DNA from: Ciborinia camelliae
Taxonomy: Eukaryota > Ascomycota > Leotiomycetes > Helotiales > Sclerotiniaceae
NCBI GenBank assembly: GCA_025890175.1
Contig: JANPYM010000012.1
Location: 399,785-463,784 of the forward strand
Direction: 5' to 3'
DNA: 64,000 bases
Within the stretch, counting starts at the first letter, position 1. Every line of letters begins with the position of its first letter. The notes beneath the pieces were generated by a model that worked only from the letters and a program-made list of their open reading frames with translations, ran no database searches and had not been told where the DNA came from. Positions 13,484 through 23,804 of the stretch are shown piece after piece. A program made the translations under genes and the position numbers.

Positions 13484-14501
13484 TTAGTCGAACATTCCTC
13501 CGAATCCCTCATCAGCAGACTCCTCAGCCTCGGATTCCTCCTTCTTGGCCTCCTCAACAGCAGCAGCTGGGGCAGCCTCGGTGGCGACAGGTCCGGCGGT
13601 GGCATAGGCGTCTGGGTTGGCAATACGGTCCTTCAATTCATCAATCTCAGGCCAGCTGTACTCAGTTGCGATGGCAACAGCCAAAACCTTCTTGTAGCTG
13701 TTGACAACAGAGTGCATAACAGATGGAAGGGTTGGGAAGTTGGCAGCCAAGGAGATAGCAGCAATGGTGGTGATGGCACTGCTGAAAGCCTTGAGAAGTT
13801 GTTCCTCCTCAATGTCGAGAACACTTGGTGGGAAAGTGTTACCCTCATCGTAGACTTGAGAAATACCCATACCGTATGTGAACGGAGAGATGTTCAACAT
13901 GTTAAGAAGGGTAGCCTCGGAAGCTCCGACCTTGGAACCAGCCTCAACGAGCTTCAAGTCTGCGGTAATTTCAATGGTACCACGGGCAATCTTGGTTGGG
14001 ACACCGAGAGCTTGGAAGAAAGAGGTCTTTCCTGGCTCCATACCAGTGTTACCAGCTGGGACAAAGACATCGGCAGGGGCAACGGCACCAGCTCTGGCTG
14101 GGGCAGCAACCTTGTTGGAGAGAATCTTGTCACGGATGGTCTTGAGGTCCTTGTTGGTGAAAACGAAACCGACGTTACCCTTGACGAAAGGAAGGAAACG
14201 CTCGTATTCTGGGTTGTCAGAGACGAAGCCCTTGACGGCACGACGGACCTGTTCAATTACCCAAATTAGCTTTTTGAATGCGCAACAAAAAACAATTCTT
14301 TCCATCGTAAAAAAAAAACAAACGTACCATGGTGTTCTTTCCCATCAAGACGACACCCTCACCACGGAGAGATCCACGGATCTCGTGCATTTGTTGAGAG
14401 CTGACATTGTCAACGGTGACGATGAAGATGGACTTGTACTCCTCGAGTAAGCCCTTGAGCTTATCGAAGTAGCCAGCCTTGTTTTCGGATTTGCCCCCCA
14501 T
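13484..14501 (-). CDS. RPP0: 60S acidic ribosomal protein P0
   Basis: Model: complement(join(13484..14248, 14328..14501)), 312 residues. Exon 1 ([15 protein letters not shown] ... MGKNTM) ends at a GTACGT donor directly after the conserved KNTM. Exon 2 begins VRRAVKGF and runs to the stop. P0 is the L10-family base of the ribosomal stalk: it binds 28S rRNA and two P1/P2 dimers and helps recruit elongation factors. The C-terminus is the usual Ala-rich hinge plus an acidic tail, here ending EGFGGMFD rather than the more common GFGLFD. Length and sequence are typical. The 264-aa open frame on the opposite strand is a codon-bias shadow. Confidence 0.97.
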
Positions 14502-14911
14502 ATCTTCTTATTTTTGAAGAAAGGATGTTTAAGGACAAATTTATTGGATTATTGGAGTTGAGGAAGTATTTCTTCGTTGAAGAATTGCTGTGGTTGTCGC
14601 GCAAAGGTTGATCAAGAGCAGAAAAAAGATGTTGATGAGTTTGACGAAATTCCAGAATGTGGGAGCTAGTGGACTAGCGTCATTTTTACATGCGAAAATG
14701 TCTTTTGATTGGTCAAGAATATCATACCCCTGTAAATGAAGAAATTCGATATTTTTGGGTTTTGGGTAATAATTTGATATTTGGTTTGATTTTGATCTTG
14801 ATTTTGATTTTCATATATAATTCGAAAGAGAATTTACATACCAGACCAATTAGGAAAACGAAGGTCAATTTTCGTGTGAACTCCATCAGGATTCTACCAT
14901 CTCTCGGAAAT
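14502..14911. promoter_or_regulatory. divergent upstream region of P0 and TRM82
   Basis: 410 bp separate the start codons of the two divergent genes, so the promoters must be shared or adjacent. A TTTTGATT-type repeat lies near 14780-14812. An open frame runs upstream of the TRM82 start from 14690, but the chosen start at 14912 fits the family. Confidence 0.5.
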
Positions 14912-16588
14912 ATGTCGAAACTCAGAGCACCATACCAATGTCTCAAGCAATGTGGCAATTACCTTGTGGCAGCTCGAGGCTCAAGCATAGATACTTTTGA
15001 TATCAAAGATGGTTCATACCTTTCAACATGGAAGTCTCCAGTCCCAGAAAGTACGAATGGATCCAAGAAAACCGGAGAAGAGACACACGTGAAAAACGAG
15101 GAGCAAGACTCTGGAACAGCAAACCCAGATATCAAATTGGAATCATCAACCCCACCAGCAAAGAGACGGAAGTTATCTGTTGGCGAAGAAACGGAAGACA
15201 AGACGGTTGTGGTACAGCAACCAAAGAAGAAGGCCAAGAACAATCCGTCACCCAAAGCCCTTGAGCCTTCACCCATTACTGCTTTAACTATCACAAGAGA
15301 TCTTCAACACGTGATTACAGTCACTGGCGAGGACAAAACCATTAGAGTGCTGGCTTGGGAGGATACAGTAGGCAAGTGTTTGAAGCAACTTAGTGATCGG
15401 TGGGAGATACCAAAATTCAACCCATGAATCATTCTCACTGACTGACAATCCCAGTACTATGCCCAAAAGGCCCTGTGCTCTTGCCATTACCGATGATTGC
15501 AATACCATAATCAGCGCCGACAAATTTGGAGATGTATATTCTCTTCCTCTCATCCCATCTCCTTCAGTTCCGTCAGCTACTGAAGGTGCCTCTATCGAAA
15601 AACGAGTCCCCAAGCTATTTCAACCTTCAGCTAGCGCCCTGACAGTACATTCCGCACGCAATTTAAAATCTCTTGAGGCTCAAAAGAAACAGTCTAACAA
15701 GGTATCTGAGAAAACTGGTCCAGATTTCGAGCACAAACTTCTCCTTGGTCATGTTTCCATGTTGACAGATATCGTGGTGACTACAGTATCTGGTCGTCAA
15801 TACATCCTCACGGCCGATCGTGACGAGCATATCCGTGTTAGTCGTGGAATTCCTCAAGCACATGTTATCGAGGGATTCTGTCTCGGTCACAATGAATACG
15901 TCAGTCGATTGTGCATTCCTTCTACGAGACCAGAGACCCTCATTTCTGGCGGTGGAGACGACGATCTATGCGTTTGGAATTGGCTTGATGGATCCTTACT
16001 ATCCAAAATAAATCTCAAGTCTCAAGTTGAAGCACTCGACACAAATAACAAGAACGAACAAGAACCCGAGTCCAAAAAGATTGCGGTAACAGGCATCTAT
16101 CATGCCAGAGATGAACCATCCAACCAAGATATAATTATAGCTACATCTGAAGGGTAAGTTCTCATTCCCCTTCAACCCCCCCCCAAAAGATTGAATCTCC
16201 CTCTAACAAAACGCTCAGTGTCCCAGCCGCTTTCATCTACACCCTCACACCTTCAAACCAACTCACACATATGCAAACGCTCCGACTGTCAGGCAATGCG
16301 CTCTCCTGCTCCTTCAGTAACTCAAGTCCCTCGGTCCAATTCTCCCTCATCATCTCCATCGATAACATTCACGAGTCTGGTTCAATCACCAAAGTAAAAG
16401 ACAGCAACTCCCCCATTTCAGCCCCTCTACAATTTTTCCAATACGCAAATGGGGAATTCGTTAGTGTGCACCAGGATGGATTCGTATCACAGGATAGCGA
16501 GGGGTTGTTGGAAGATGAAAAGAAGAGCAAGTTGGGTGGTTTGTTGTATAACATTGGTAATTTGAGGAAGATGGAGGATGAAGAATAA
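14912..16588 (+). CDS. TRM82: tRNA (guanine-N7)-methyltransferase WD40 subunit Trm82
   Basis: Model: join(14912..15399, 15455..16153, 16219..16588), 518 residues. The first splice rebuilds QLSDRTMPKRPCALAITDD, a block typical of Trm82, followed by ADKFGDVYSLPL. The later DRDEHIRVSR, FCLGHNEYVSRL and LISGGGDDDLCVWNW are WD-repeat blades. Trm82 is the non-catalytic partner of Trm8 (METTL1/WDR4 in animals) and stabilises it to make m7G46 in tRNA. The insert at about residues 45-110 is Lys/Glu-rich with a KRRK-type patch, possibly a nuclear signal. I chose the start at MSKLRAPYQ because upstream in-frame sequence is low-complexity. The C-terminal segment after the second intron is variable. Confidence 0.92.
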
Positions 16589-17552
16589 ATGCATGTAGGT
16601 ATGTTTGTTACAATAACTAGCGACGCAATGGGACGAATTTCAATAGCTTCAAATGTACAGTATGGTTCTGATTCGAATCGAAAAATTGATTATTTGAATC
16701 TTCAAAAGAAACCATATACCTACTTGTGACTGGATAAAAATTCCAATTTCTTCCACCTATTGATTCCCCTCCTGCAGAACCAACCACCAATCTCATGCCA
16801 ACCACACCGTCAAATTCACTCACCCATCATGGATCATTTTGATCCACCCCCCAAAAAAGCCATCGTCGCAAACGACAGCGTTCACATTCTCATTCCCAGT
16901 ATCCACAAAAAGTCAAAACTCCCAAAAAAAACAAAACAAAAACCTCGCGACGAACAAAATGGCAAAAACCAAGTTGTGTATGGGAAAATCCCCATAATGA
17001 TAGGATTTTATTACTAGCTGGCAACTTCGAAATGCGCCTTGGCTCCGCGATTGTCGCATCAAACACCCCACCCACCCGAAGGTGGTTACAGCGCAGTGAG
17101 TTAACCACTGCGCCAAGGCGACTCGATGAGATGTTTGATGGAGGGAAAGGGGATATTTGAGTATTTGTATGGATGGATCGATTGGCCAGGGAGTGGGTAT
17201 ATGAATGTATTGGGGGCATTATTGGAGGCGGTGTGCTATGTACCGCTGCCTAGATAGATAGTTATGATTTGATCCAAGAGAATAGATCAAACGTAACCGT
17301 CCCCTCTCTCTTAGGCAATTAAATATCATCATGGACAATGAAGCTTCGTTCTCCCACTCGAAGTCGAACAAGCAAGCCCCATTATGCCATGGTTTGAAAT
17401 GGGAAGTGATGTGGTATGAAGATAATCTGGTGGTTTGAAATTTTGTATTGGTATATGATTCAACTATAATTTTACTATGAGATAGCATAGTTGTGAAATA
17501 TCTACACGCTCTCGGGTATAAGACCATTCATCTTGCAGGGTTTCTATACACA
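16589..17552. other. convergent intergenic region carrying a cloverleaf element
   Basis: This 964-bp stretch lies between TRM82 and the 802-aa gene, both pointing inward. No protein gene is supportable. The notable content is the 86-bp cloverleaf-like element at 17035-17120, listed separately. Confidence 0.6.
17035..17120 (-). ncRNA. tRNA-like cloverleaf element (tRNA-derived or SINE-like candidate)
   Basis: The ends form a perfect 9-bp inverted repeat (17035-17043 CGCCTTGGC with 17112-17120). Inside, on the minus strand, are three hairpins: GCAGTG/CACTGC with a 7-nt loop (17093-17111), CCACC/GGTGG closed by the extra-stable TTCG tetraloop (17072-17085), and GCGA/TCGC with a CAA loop (17047-17057). 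Minus-strand TGGCGCAGTGGTTAAC looks like a pol III A box, and GTTTGATGC downstream resembles a degenerate B box. The middle arm has no 7-nt anticodon loop, so this is not a working tRNA. It may be a tRNA-derived repeat, a tRNA pseudogene or a structured RNA. Confidence 0.5.
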
Positions 17553-19961
17553 CTATAGCGTATACCCTTCCTTCCTCTTCTCAAGTCTAATCCTTAACTT
17601 CTCCCTCCATTTAACCACAGCCCTCCTCACCGCATCCGCGACTTCAGGTCCTTCCGCCTTTTCTATAACCTCCAATACCCATCTCACCCTCTCAGTTCGA
17701 CCCCATCTCTCATTCCTGACATCTGCGGTGATGCCAACCTGGGTAATAACTCTTGAGATTTCCGACGTCGGTTTGACATTGTGCGCATGAAGATAATGCC
17801 AACATTGTGTGACATTTCGAAGAGCTTGTCTTGGGTTCTGGACTTTGTGGCGGGCGAATGCTTTGGCCATTTCTTGAACGAGCTCTATCCGTGCTTGGGA
17901 AAGAATTTTGGGCGATGGGACTTTTCTTTTCCATTTTGGCATCGCTGCGTAAATTGGAGCGTCCAATGCGGCCCAAATTCCTTCACTTCCGTGATAAATC
18001 ATTGTAGCGATTAATGGGGTACAAGCCTCAGGTTCGACTTTTCCTATACAATGTCTCATGTATATGTCATAGGCTGCTTGAAGATTGACGGCAGTCATGT
18101 TGTTGACAAGGTCTGCCAGGACATTGGCATTTATTCGTGCGTTGAACATTTTCGATTGATTTATAACGTCGTGTATATGACCGAGCCCTTGAATATCTCG
18201 GAGAAAGTCAAATAGATTATGCAACCTCTCGTCACTCAATTGCCCATGCTTTTCTAAAGCCCACAAGAGCAAACCGAAGGACAACGGAGAACGAAGAGTC
18301 TTCATCTTAAAAGTGTCGATGATGGCGTTACCATTTGTTAAAAGGCCTTGGCTAGTCCAACGGTTTAGAACGAGCTCAACGGTCTGGCGCGAAGTCAAAG
18401 TATATCGTTTAGTATCTAGATTGAACTGGCTGAGATCCTGTTGCTGCAATGATATAAATGCCTCTGTAAACATTGAATCGTCAATATTCTCCAATCTGGA
18501 CATTACAGAAAGCCAATTGAACCGTATTCTGTGGGATTGAGCAAGATAGTCTTTGAGCCCTAGAAAACTTTTCTGATGCCAGAAAGTTGCAGAGCTGATC
18601 AACTCAGAATGAGACCTGATCAGAGTCGAAGTTACCTCTTTAGGCAGAGTGGCCAGAGTAGTACTCATTGTATCAATGGAGTGGCTGTGAGGTATGAATA
18701 TACTCTCCGCAGCCCACACTTCAGTGCTAGCCGTGGAAAAGTCCGTAGACGCTCGAATTAGGACGTCTCGAATGCGTTGAAGCATTTCGGGAGTTTCCTT
18801 GCCTCGATTGGACCAAATTAGCATACGAAGATGATTAATGCTTTTTTGTGAGGCTATCAAAGATACTTCCGCTTTGATCAAGAGATTATTTATATTTTTA
18901 GGAGTTTTTGATCTCTCAAGCCAACTTATTGACCACTTGTTGAGCAAGGACAAAATAGGGTCTACGTTACTGTCGAGTTGGAATGCAGACAGCGAAGGAA
19001 GGACTTTGGAAACCAGAAGTTGTGCTTCGTTGGTGCTTGGGAGTCCTGCCAGTAAAAACAGGTATTCTCCCATGACTTTGGAATCAAAATCGATGGGCTT
19101 GAGAACTTTACAAGACACAATACCACTCCAGACTCTTGTATAAAAGGCAAGCAGTTGCCCAGTCATGTCAAAACCGCCTCTACGAAAACAACCCTCCAGG
19201 TTATGTTTTTTTCTGGCAGAGTCCTCAGATTTAGAGTAAGAACTGCCAGAAATCTCCATGAGAACACTTGTAACAGTTCGAAGTGCGCTAGATAGTAGAT
19301 CGCTGGTAACTAGCCCAAGGGTAAGACTCTGTTGGAGTTTTTCACCAAAGGATAAGCAAAGCTCCAGAGCTTGGGTAGGTTCGGTTAGGTGACCATGTCG
19401 ACCGTTAATCTTTTCTCTAGGTTTCCCGTCTCTTTTCATGTCGTTACGATCTCGACGGATACCCATTATGGCTGTTTCAAAATCATTAAAATGATCTTTA
19501 ATATGTCTCTCCTGTTGCGCAACGTCATAAACCTTCTGCATTGACTCTTCGGCATTTGCAGTCATAAAATCATCGAGAGATTGCTCAGGGATAGGGGCCC
19601 AATTCGTTAACCAGGATGGTAAACTCGGCGGGTGCTTTGGTTGCTCGGTAATTCGAGGTGTCGGAGCCTTCCACTGCGATTCAATCTTTTCTGGTCCCCA
19701 TGAAGAGCACCATGATGCCCCTGGATCGTACATTGAAGCTTGTGTCATCTCAGTGACATGTCCCATCCGTCTTCTTCCCAATCTCCTCCTGCTTTCCATT
19801 GGACCTGGCACAGAGCTCCCATGTCGACGAATTATATTTGAGGTCCCGCAGAAACGTTGAAAGGCATTGCAAAGATCCTCGTCGGAAATCCACACATATT
19901 CAAAAGAGGTTGTAAGATGGTGTTTGAGCCTTCGACAGGAGGTCGATGGGCGAGGGAGCAT
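17553..19961 (-). CDS. unknown 802-aa protein, probably mitochondrial and helical
   Basis: This is a single-exon open frame of 802 residues starting MLPRPSTSCRR. I do not recognise a named family. The N-terminus is rich in Arg, Ser and Thr and poor in acids, which suggests a mitochondrial presequence. The rest is mostly predicted helix with repeated Leu-rich pairs, in the manner of fungal PPR-like or RNA-binding mitochondrial proteins, but no clear 35-residue motif was found. The C-terminal 60 residues (about 735-800) are strongly basic and helical (RRAVVKWREKLRIRLEKRK). Codon use and length support a real gene. A role in mitochondrial RNA or translation is only a guess. It is divergent from uroporphyrinogen decarboxylase. 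Confidence 0.8.
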   Translation of the reverse strand: MLPRPSTSCRRLKHHLTTSFEYVWISDEDLCNAFQRFCGTSNIIRRHGSSVPGPMESRRRLGRRRMGHVTEMTQASMYDPGASWCSSWGPEKIESQWKAPTPRITEQPKHPPSLPSWLTNWAPIPEQSLDDFMTANAEESMQKVYDVAQQERHIKDHFNDFETAIMGIRRDRNDMKRDGKPREKINGRHGHLTEPTQALELCLSFGEKLQQSLTLGLVTSDLLSSALRTVTSVLMEISGSSYSKSEDSARKKHNLEGCFRRGGFDMTGQLLAFYTRVWSGIVSCKVLKPIDFDSKVMGEYLFLLAGLPSTNEAQLLVSKVLPSLSAFQLDSNVDPILSLLNKWSISWLERSKTPKNINNLLIKAEVSLIASQKSINHLRMLIWSNRGKETPEMLQRIRDVLIRASTDFSTASTEVWAAESIFIPHSHSIDTMSTTLATLPKEVTSTLIRSHSELISSATFWHQKSFLGLKDYLAQSHRIRFNWLSVMSRLENIDDSMFTEAFISLQQQDLSQFNLDTKRYTLTSRQTVELVLNRWTSQGLLTNGNAIIDTFKMKTLRSPLSFGLLLWALEKHGQLSDERLHNLFDFLRDIQGLGHIHDVINQSKMFNARINANVLADLVNNMTAVNLQAAYDIYMRHCIGKVEPEACTPLIATMIYHGSEGIWAALDAPIYAAMPKWKRKVPSPKILSQARIELVQEMAKAFARHKVQNPRQALRNVTQCWHYLHAHNVKPTSEISRVITQVGITADVRNERWGRTERVRWVLEVIEKAEGPEVADAVRRAVVKWREKLRIRLEKRKEGYTL

Positions 19962-20479
19962 CGCTCGTTGAAAAATATGCCGGCCTCGTTGATGCTTTGC
20001 GATTCGACATTGGTGACGTTTTGGAATTAATTCTTCTAGAATCGGAGTGGCATACTTTGAAATTCTATGCGCAAGATATCGTACTCATGGATATGTTCGG
20101 CGGGGACTTTATTATTGAAGGTCAATCAATGGAAGCTCGGTGCAATCTCAAGATTTACAGCATTCCAAGGTTGGATGAATAATAATTGCAGTTCGGCGAA
20201 TTGTTCTTCCAGAGCTTCCTTGTCTCTGAAATATTTTACGGGTCCAAAGCTTACCTACATTATTTTGGTGGGGTTGGAAGGAAACGAGGGGGAGCATGCG
20301 AATTATGGGATGGTAATAGTGGGAGAATAGATCAAGGTTCATAGAGACTTCATACTTTCAATTAGACTTTCCGAGCAGATTTCAAAACATATCTTGACGC
20401 ATAAGAATCTCTTTACATCGTGTCCTCTGCGGTTTTCTAACATACCCCTCATTTGGTTTGAGCTACTAATCGATACACC
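19962..20479. promoter_or_regulatory. divergent upstream region of the 802-aa gene and HEM12
   Basis: 518 bp separate two divergent starts. Short open frames at 19946-20182 and 20067-20330 look accidental. No specific site is claimed. Confidence 0.45.
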
Positions 20480-21801
20480 ATGGAGCATCAATTTGAACCC
20501 TTACAAAATGATCTCATCCTTAGAACAGCATGGGGTATATGTCCTCATCTCTAAGATACAGGAATACTGATTGCTGACAAAGTCCAGGTCAGAAGGTTGA
20601 ACGACCACCGATGTGGGTGATGCGTCAAGGTATGTCTAATATTTGCGGTTTATGACGCCCATGAGGTTGAAATAGCTAACAACTGGAACTCTTATAGCTG
20701 GACGTTATCTTCCCGAATACCACGAAGCTAAAGGCAAGAGAGATTTCTTCGAATGCTGCCGCTCTCCAGAAATCGCATCAACATTGACTCTCCAGCCAAT
20801 CGAGCGTTTTGCCGGACTTGTCGATGCAGCTATCATATTCTCCGATATTCTAGTAATCCCTCAAGCTCTGGGGATGACTGTGGAAATGGTCGACAAGAAA
20901 GGACCTCATTTCCCAGAACCCCTCGAGTCACCCGAAGACGGTCAATACGAGCGAGTTTTGAACAAGAAAGTGGATGTAGCGGTGGAATTGGACTACGTTT
21001 ACAAGGCGATCACTTTGACGAGACACAAGTTGAAGGGAAGAGTCCCATTGTTTGGATTCTGTGGTGCCCCCTGGACTTTGTTATGTTACATGGTGGAAGG
21101 TGGAGGAAGTAAGCTGTTTGTAAAGACCAAGACCTGGGTTTACAGATACCCAGAAGCAAGCAAGGCTCTCCTTCAGAAAATTGCAGAAGTGTGTGTGGAG
21201 TATTTAGCTTTGCAAGTCAAAGCTGGTGCGCAGGCAAGTTCATCCGCCGCACAATCTAATCTACTCGGAACTAATGGTTACTTTAGTTGGTTCAAGTTTT
21301 CGAATCTTGGGCTGCGGAGCTATCCCCATCTTCCTTCAAGGAGTTCTCACGGCCATATCTTGCATACATATCGGCGAATCTACCAAAACGCCTAAAGGAG
21401 CTCGGGCTCGAGCAAGTTCCAATGGTCGTATTTGCGAAGGGAGCCTGGTATGCATTGGATTCCTTATGCGATTTAGGATATCAAGTAGTAGGTTTGGACT
21501 GGCTGCAAGACCCAGCTGAGGCCGTTCGCATACGAGGTGATCGCCCAATTGTCTTCCAAGGCAATGCTGATCCAGGAGTTCTATACGGAACTCGATCAGA
21601 AATCACTCGGGTAGTCGAAGAAATGGTCAAAGGATTTGGTGGAGGAAAACAAGGATGGATTGCGAATCTTGGTCATGGTCGGTAATCCCTAAGTTTTGAT
21701 TGTTCACCAACTAATTTGTTTTTCTCGTAGGGATTACCCCATTCGTCAACCCCGAGGATCTGAAATTCTATTTCGAGGAGATCCACCGATTGACCAAGTG
21801 A
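20480..21801 (+). CDS. HEM12: uroporphyrinogen decarboxylase
   Basis: Model: join(20480..20534, 20588..20629, 20698..21233, 21287..21677, 21731..21801), 364 residues, the normal family length. It converts uroporphyrinogen III to coproporphyrinogen III by removing four acetate carboxyls, in cytosolic heme synthesis. The invariant signature [16 protein letters not shown] is rebuilt across introns 1 and 2. The catalytic Asp lies in [12 protein letters not shown], followed by [26 protein letters not shown] and [15 protein letters not shown]. Intron 3 (21234-21286) uses a GC donor (CAG|GCAAGT), the only choice that gives [10 protein letters not shown]. Intron 4 has a weak GTCGGT donor, needed to give HGITPFVNP; using the nearby GTAATC shifts the frame. 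The stop is 20 bp from the FCY1 stop on the other strand. Confidence 0.95.
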
Positions 21802-21821
21802 TATTAAAATCGTCCGATGTA

Positions 21822-22623
21822 TCACTCCTTGGTATAGACCCTCTTCTCTACCCCGATATCTTCATTCCTATGAGAAGTGATGTCAGAGATAGCCTGTCGG
21901 TATCAGATTTAATAACGTACCACAATTCTGGCTTCTCGCTGATGAACTTCTCCATCAATTCCTGGCACTCTTTGTTTTCCATGTTGACGACCTTGATTCC
22001 CCTTTGCTTCAAATATGCTTCACCACCGAGGAAAGTGTTGTTCTCACCAACGACCACTCGTGATACTCCGTATAAAAGACATGCCCCAGTACTTTCCAAG
22101 GCGATTAGCATACCTCAGAGCTGTAGTTATGTGTACAAAACATACCACATATCACATGGAGACAATCTACAGGCCATTTGTTAGATTCGTTCTATCCCAA
22201 GAGGTGTTCTTATTTCATAGCAAGAATGAGCCTTTAACATACGTTGTATACATGGTCGAACCCTTATAAGCTGAAGCAGGAAGGCGACCCGAATTTTCGA
22301 AAGCAGCTGTCTCCCCCTATGATCAATCAACATCTAGTTTGCCCGCAAGCTACATAAGATAAGTCTCACATGATGAATAGGACTTCCTTTCTGAACTCGC
22401 ATATTATGACCGCGACCCAATAATTTCCCGTCTCTCGAAACTAAGGCTGCACCGATCTGGCATGATATCTTAGATTAGAAATGGTTGCAGATAAATCCAC
22501 GTTGTGATACATTGGTCTTGTGTAATTGCAATTCATACATACAGGTACGCCGCCTTCTCCATATCCGATCTTGGCTTCTTCAACGGCAATGGCAAAGCCT
22601 TCTTGGTCACTCAGGGGACTCAT
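21822..22623 (-). CDS. FCY1: cytosine deaminase
   Basis: Model: complement(join(21822..21867, 21921..22091, 22146..22166, 22243..22316, 22370..22456, 22543..22623)), 159 residues against 158 in yeast Fcy1. It hydrolyses cytosine to uracil in pyrimidine salvage and converts 5-fluorocytosine to 5-fluorouracil. Zinc site: HHGETAAFEN supplies the His and catalytic Glu; SPCDMCTGA supplies the two Cys. Other matches are GGVPIGAALVSRDGKLLGRGHNMR and VVVGENNTFLGGEAYL (only parts quoted here as landmarks). Exon 4 is only 21 nt and carries most of the SPCDMC motif, with the last Cys codon split by the next intron. The last splice uses a GTACGT donor and gives ELWNEDIGV, matching the yeast WFEDIGE end. 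Confidence 0.93.
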
Positions 22624-23804
22624 GATTGAGAGGGTAATTTAGAAAAGCAGAAAGAAGGAGGATAGGGGAGGGATAGGTAAAAATGTTCTTGGTCTAATCA
22701 ACACGCTCTTCACATATGTGAGATTTGTTTACCAAATATATCCACCGAACGGTTGGAGACGATGCATACCTAAGGTAGTAGGTACTTACGGTATGATAAC
22801 CTTGGAAGACCATCTGGGCAAGAATTACTGGTATCAGTTTCTTATCGATAAGAACCTTGGAAGCCCACTATCATTGATTGATTGCAAATTTGCACCTTTA
22901 CGTGTTTTCGGTCAACGTATTGATTGTCTGATAAGTCGAGGCTGAATCATTTGTAAGAGATTCCATGAGTATCCATCTCCATATGCATACCCTTGTAGAT
23001 TTTCGAGACTCTTCTTTCAGATTCTAAAAGATTGCCGCTTCTTCTTTCCAACGTAAGGCAAGGACGAGCAACTGCCTATCATCATTCAAACCTCCCACCT
23101 CTTTTAGTACCTACCTAACTATTACTTTTTATTACTTTCAGGTTATTACTACCTACTTACTTACTACTTAGGTAGGTACTTACTACTGACCTACTGACCT
23201 CCTTCCCTACTACTTTCTACTTACTATTTTATTACTACCTACCACTTACCACTTACCACTTCCCACTTACCACTTACCCTCTACCCTCTACCCTCTACCT
23301 ACCCTGCCCTACCCTACACTACTATAGACTGGTTGAAAAAAAACTTATCTTTCCCGGCCTGAACTTTGAAATCCAAATTAATATCTACCTATTCACCACC
23401 AATTTTTGAAGCAATCTTCTCTTTTTCTCTTTCTCCCCTCCCCTCCCCTCAAAAGATTCTTTTTGTTGTTCTTCACACAAACTTTCCTACGTGTGCGCCG
23501 AATTGTGAACCGTACCCAAGTGTAAGTAACTCCTCAAAAGATCGCTTTCTACTCTCGATTTCAAGAATGGAAGTATCTGCTTAGATCCTATGGGACAATG
23601 ATGAGATATACCAGCATCCTTATTTCTAAAATTCGTATTTCATCATAATCGCTTCTTGGATAGCTAACACTCTCCCCACAATTCTAGATCACAACAGAGC
23701 CTTAGAAGACATTTACATTTCAGCCTCTTCAAGACGCCAGGCACATCGCACTCAGACACAAGAAAGAAAACTAAAGAGATTTTATCTCTCCACCAATAGA
23801 CAAA
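22624..23804. promoter_or_regulatory. divergent upstream region of FCY1 and YDJ1
   Basis: 1.2 kb without a convincing gene separate the two divergent starts. From about 23105 to 23325 the sequence is a run of CTACTTAC/CCACTTAC/CCCTCTA-type pyrimidine-rich imperfect repeats. A GTAAGT at 23522 may be the donor of a 5' UTR intron of YDJ1, but I cannot settle the acceptor. Confidence 0.45.

Noticed and set aside
13475..14269. 264-aa open frame on the plus strand
   Set aside because: It lies exactly antisense to ribosomal protein P0, whose strong codon bias keeps the opposite strand open; no family resemblance.
17035..17120. functional tRNA gene
   Set aside because: No 7-nt anticodon loop or 5-bp T stem can be drawn; the middle arm is a UUCG tetraloop hairpin.
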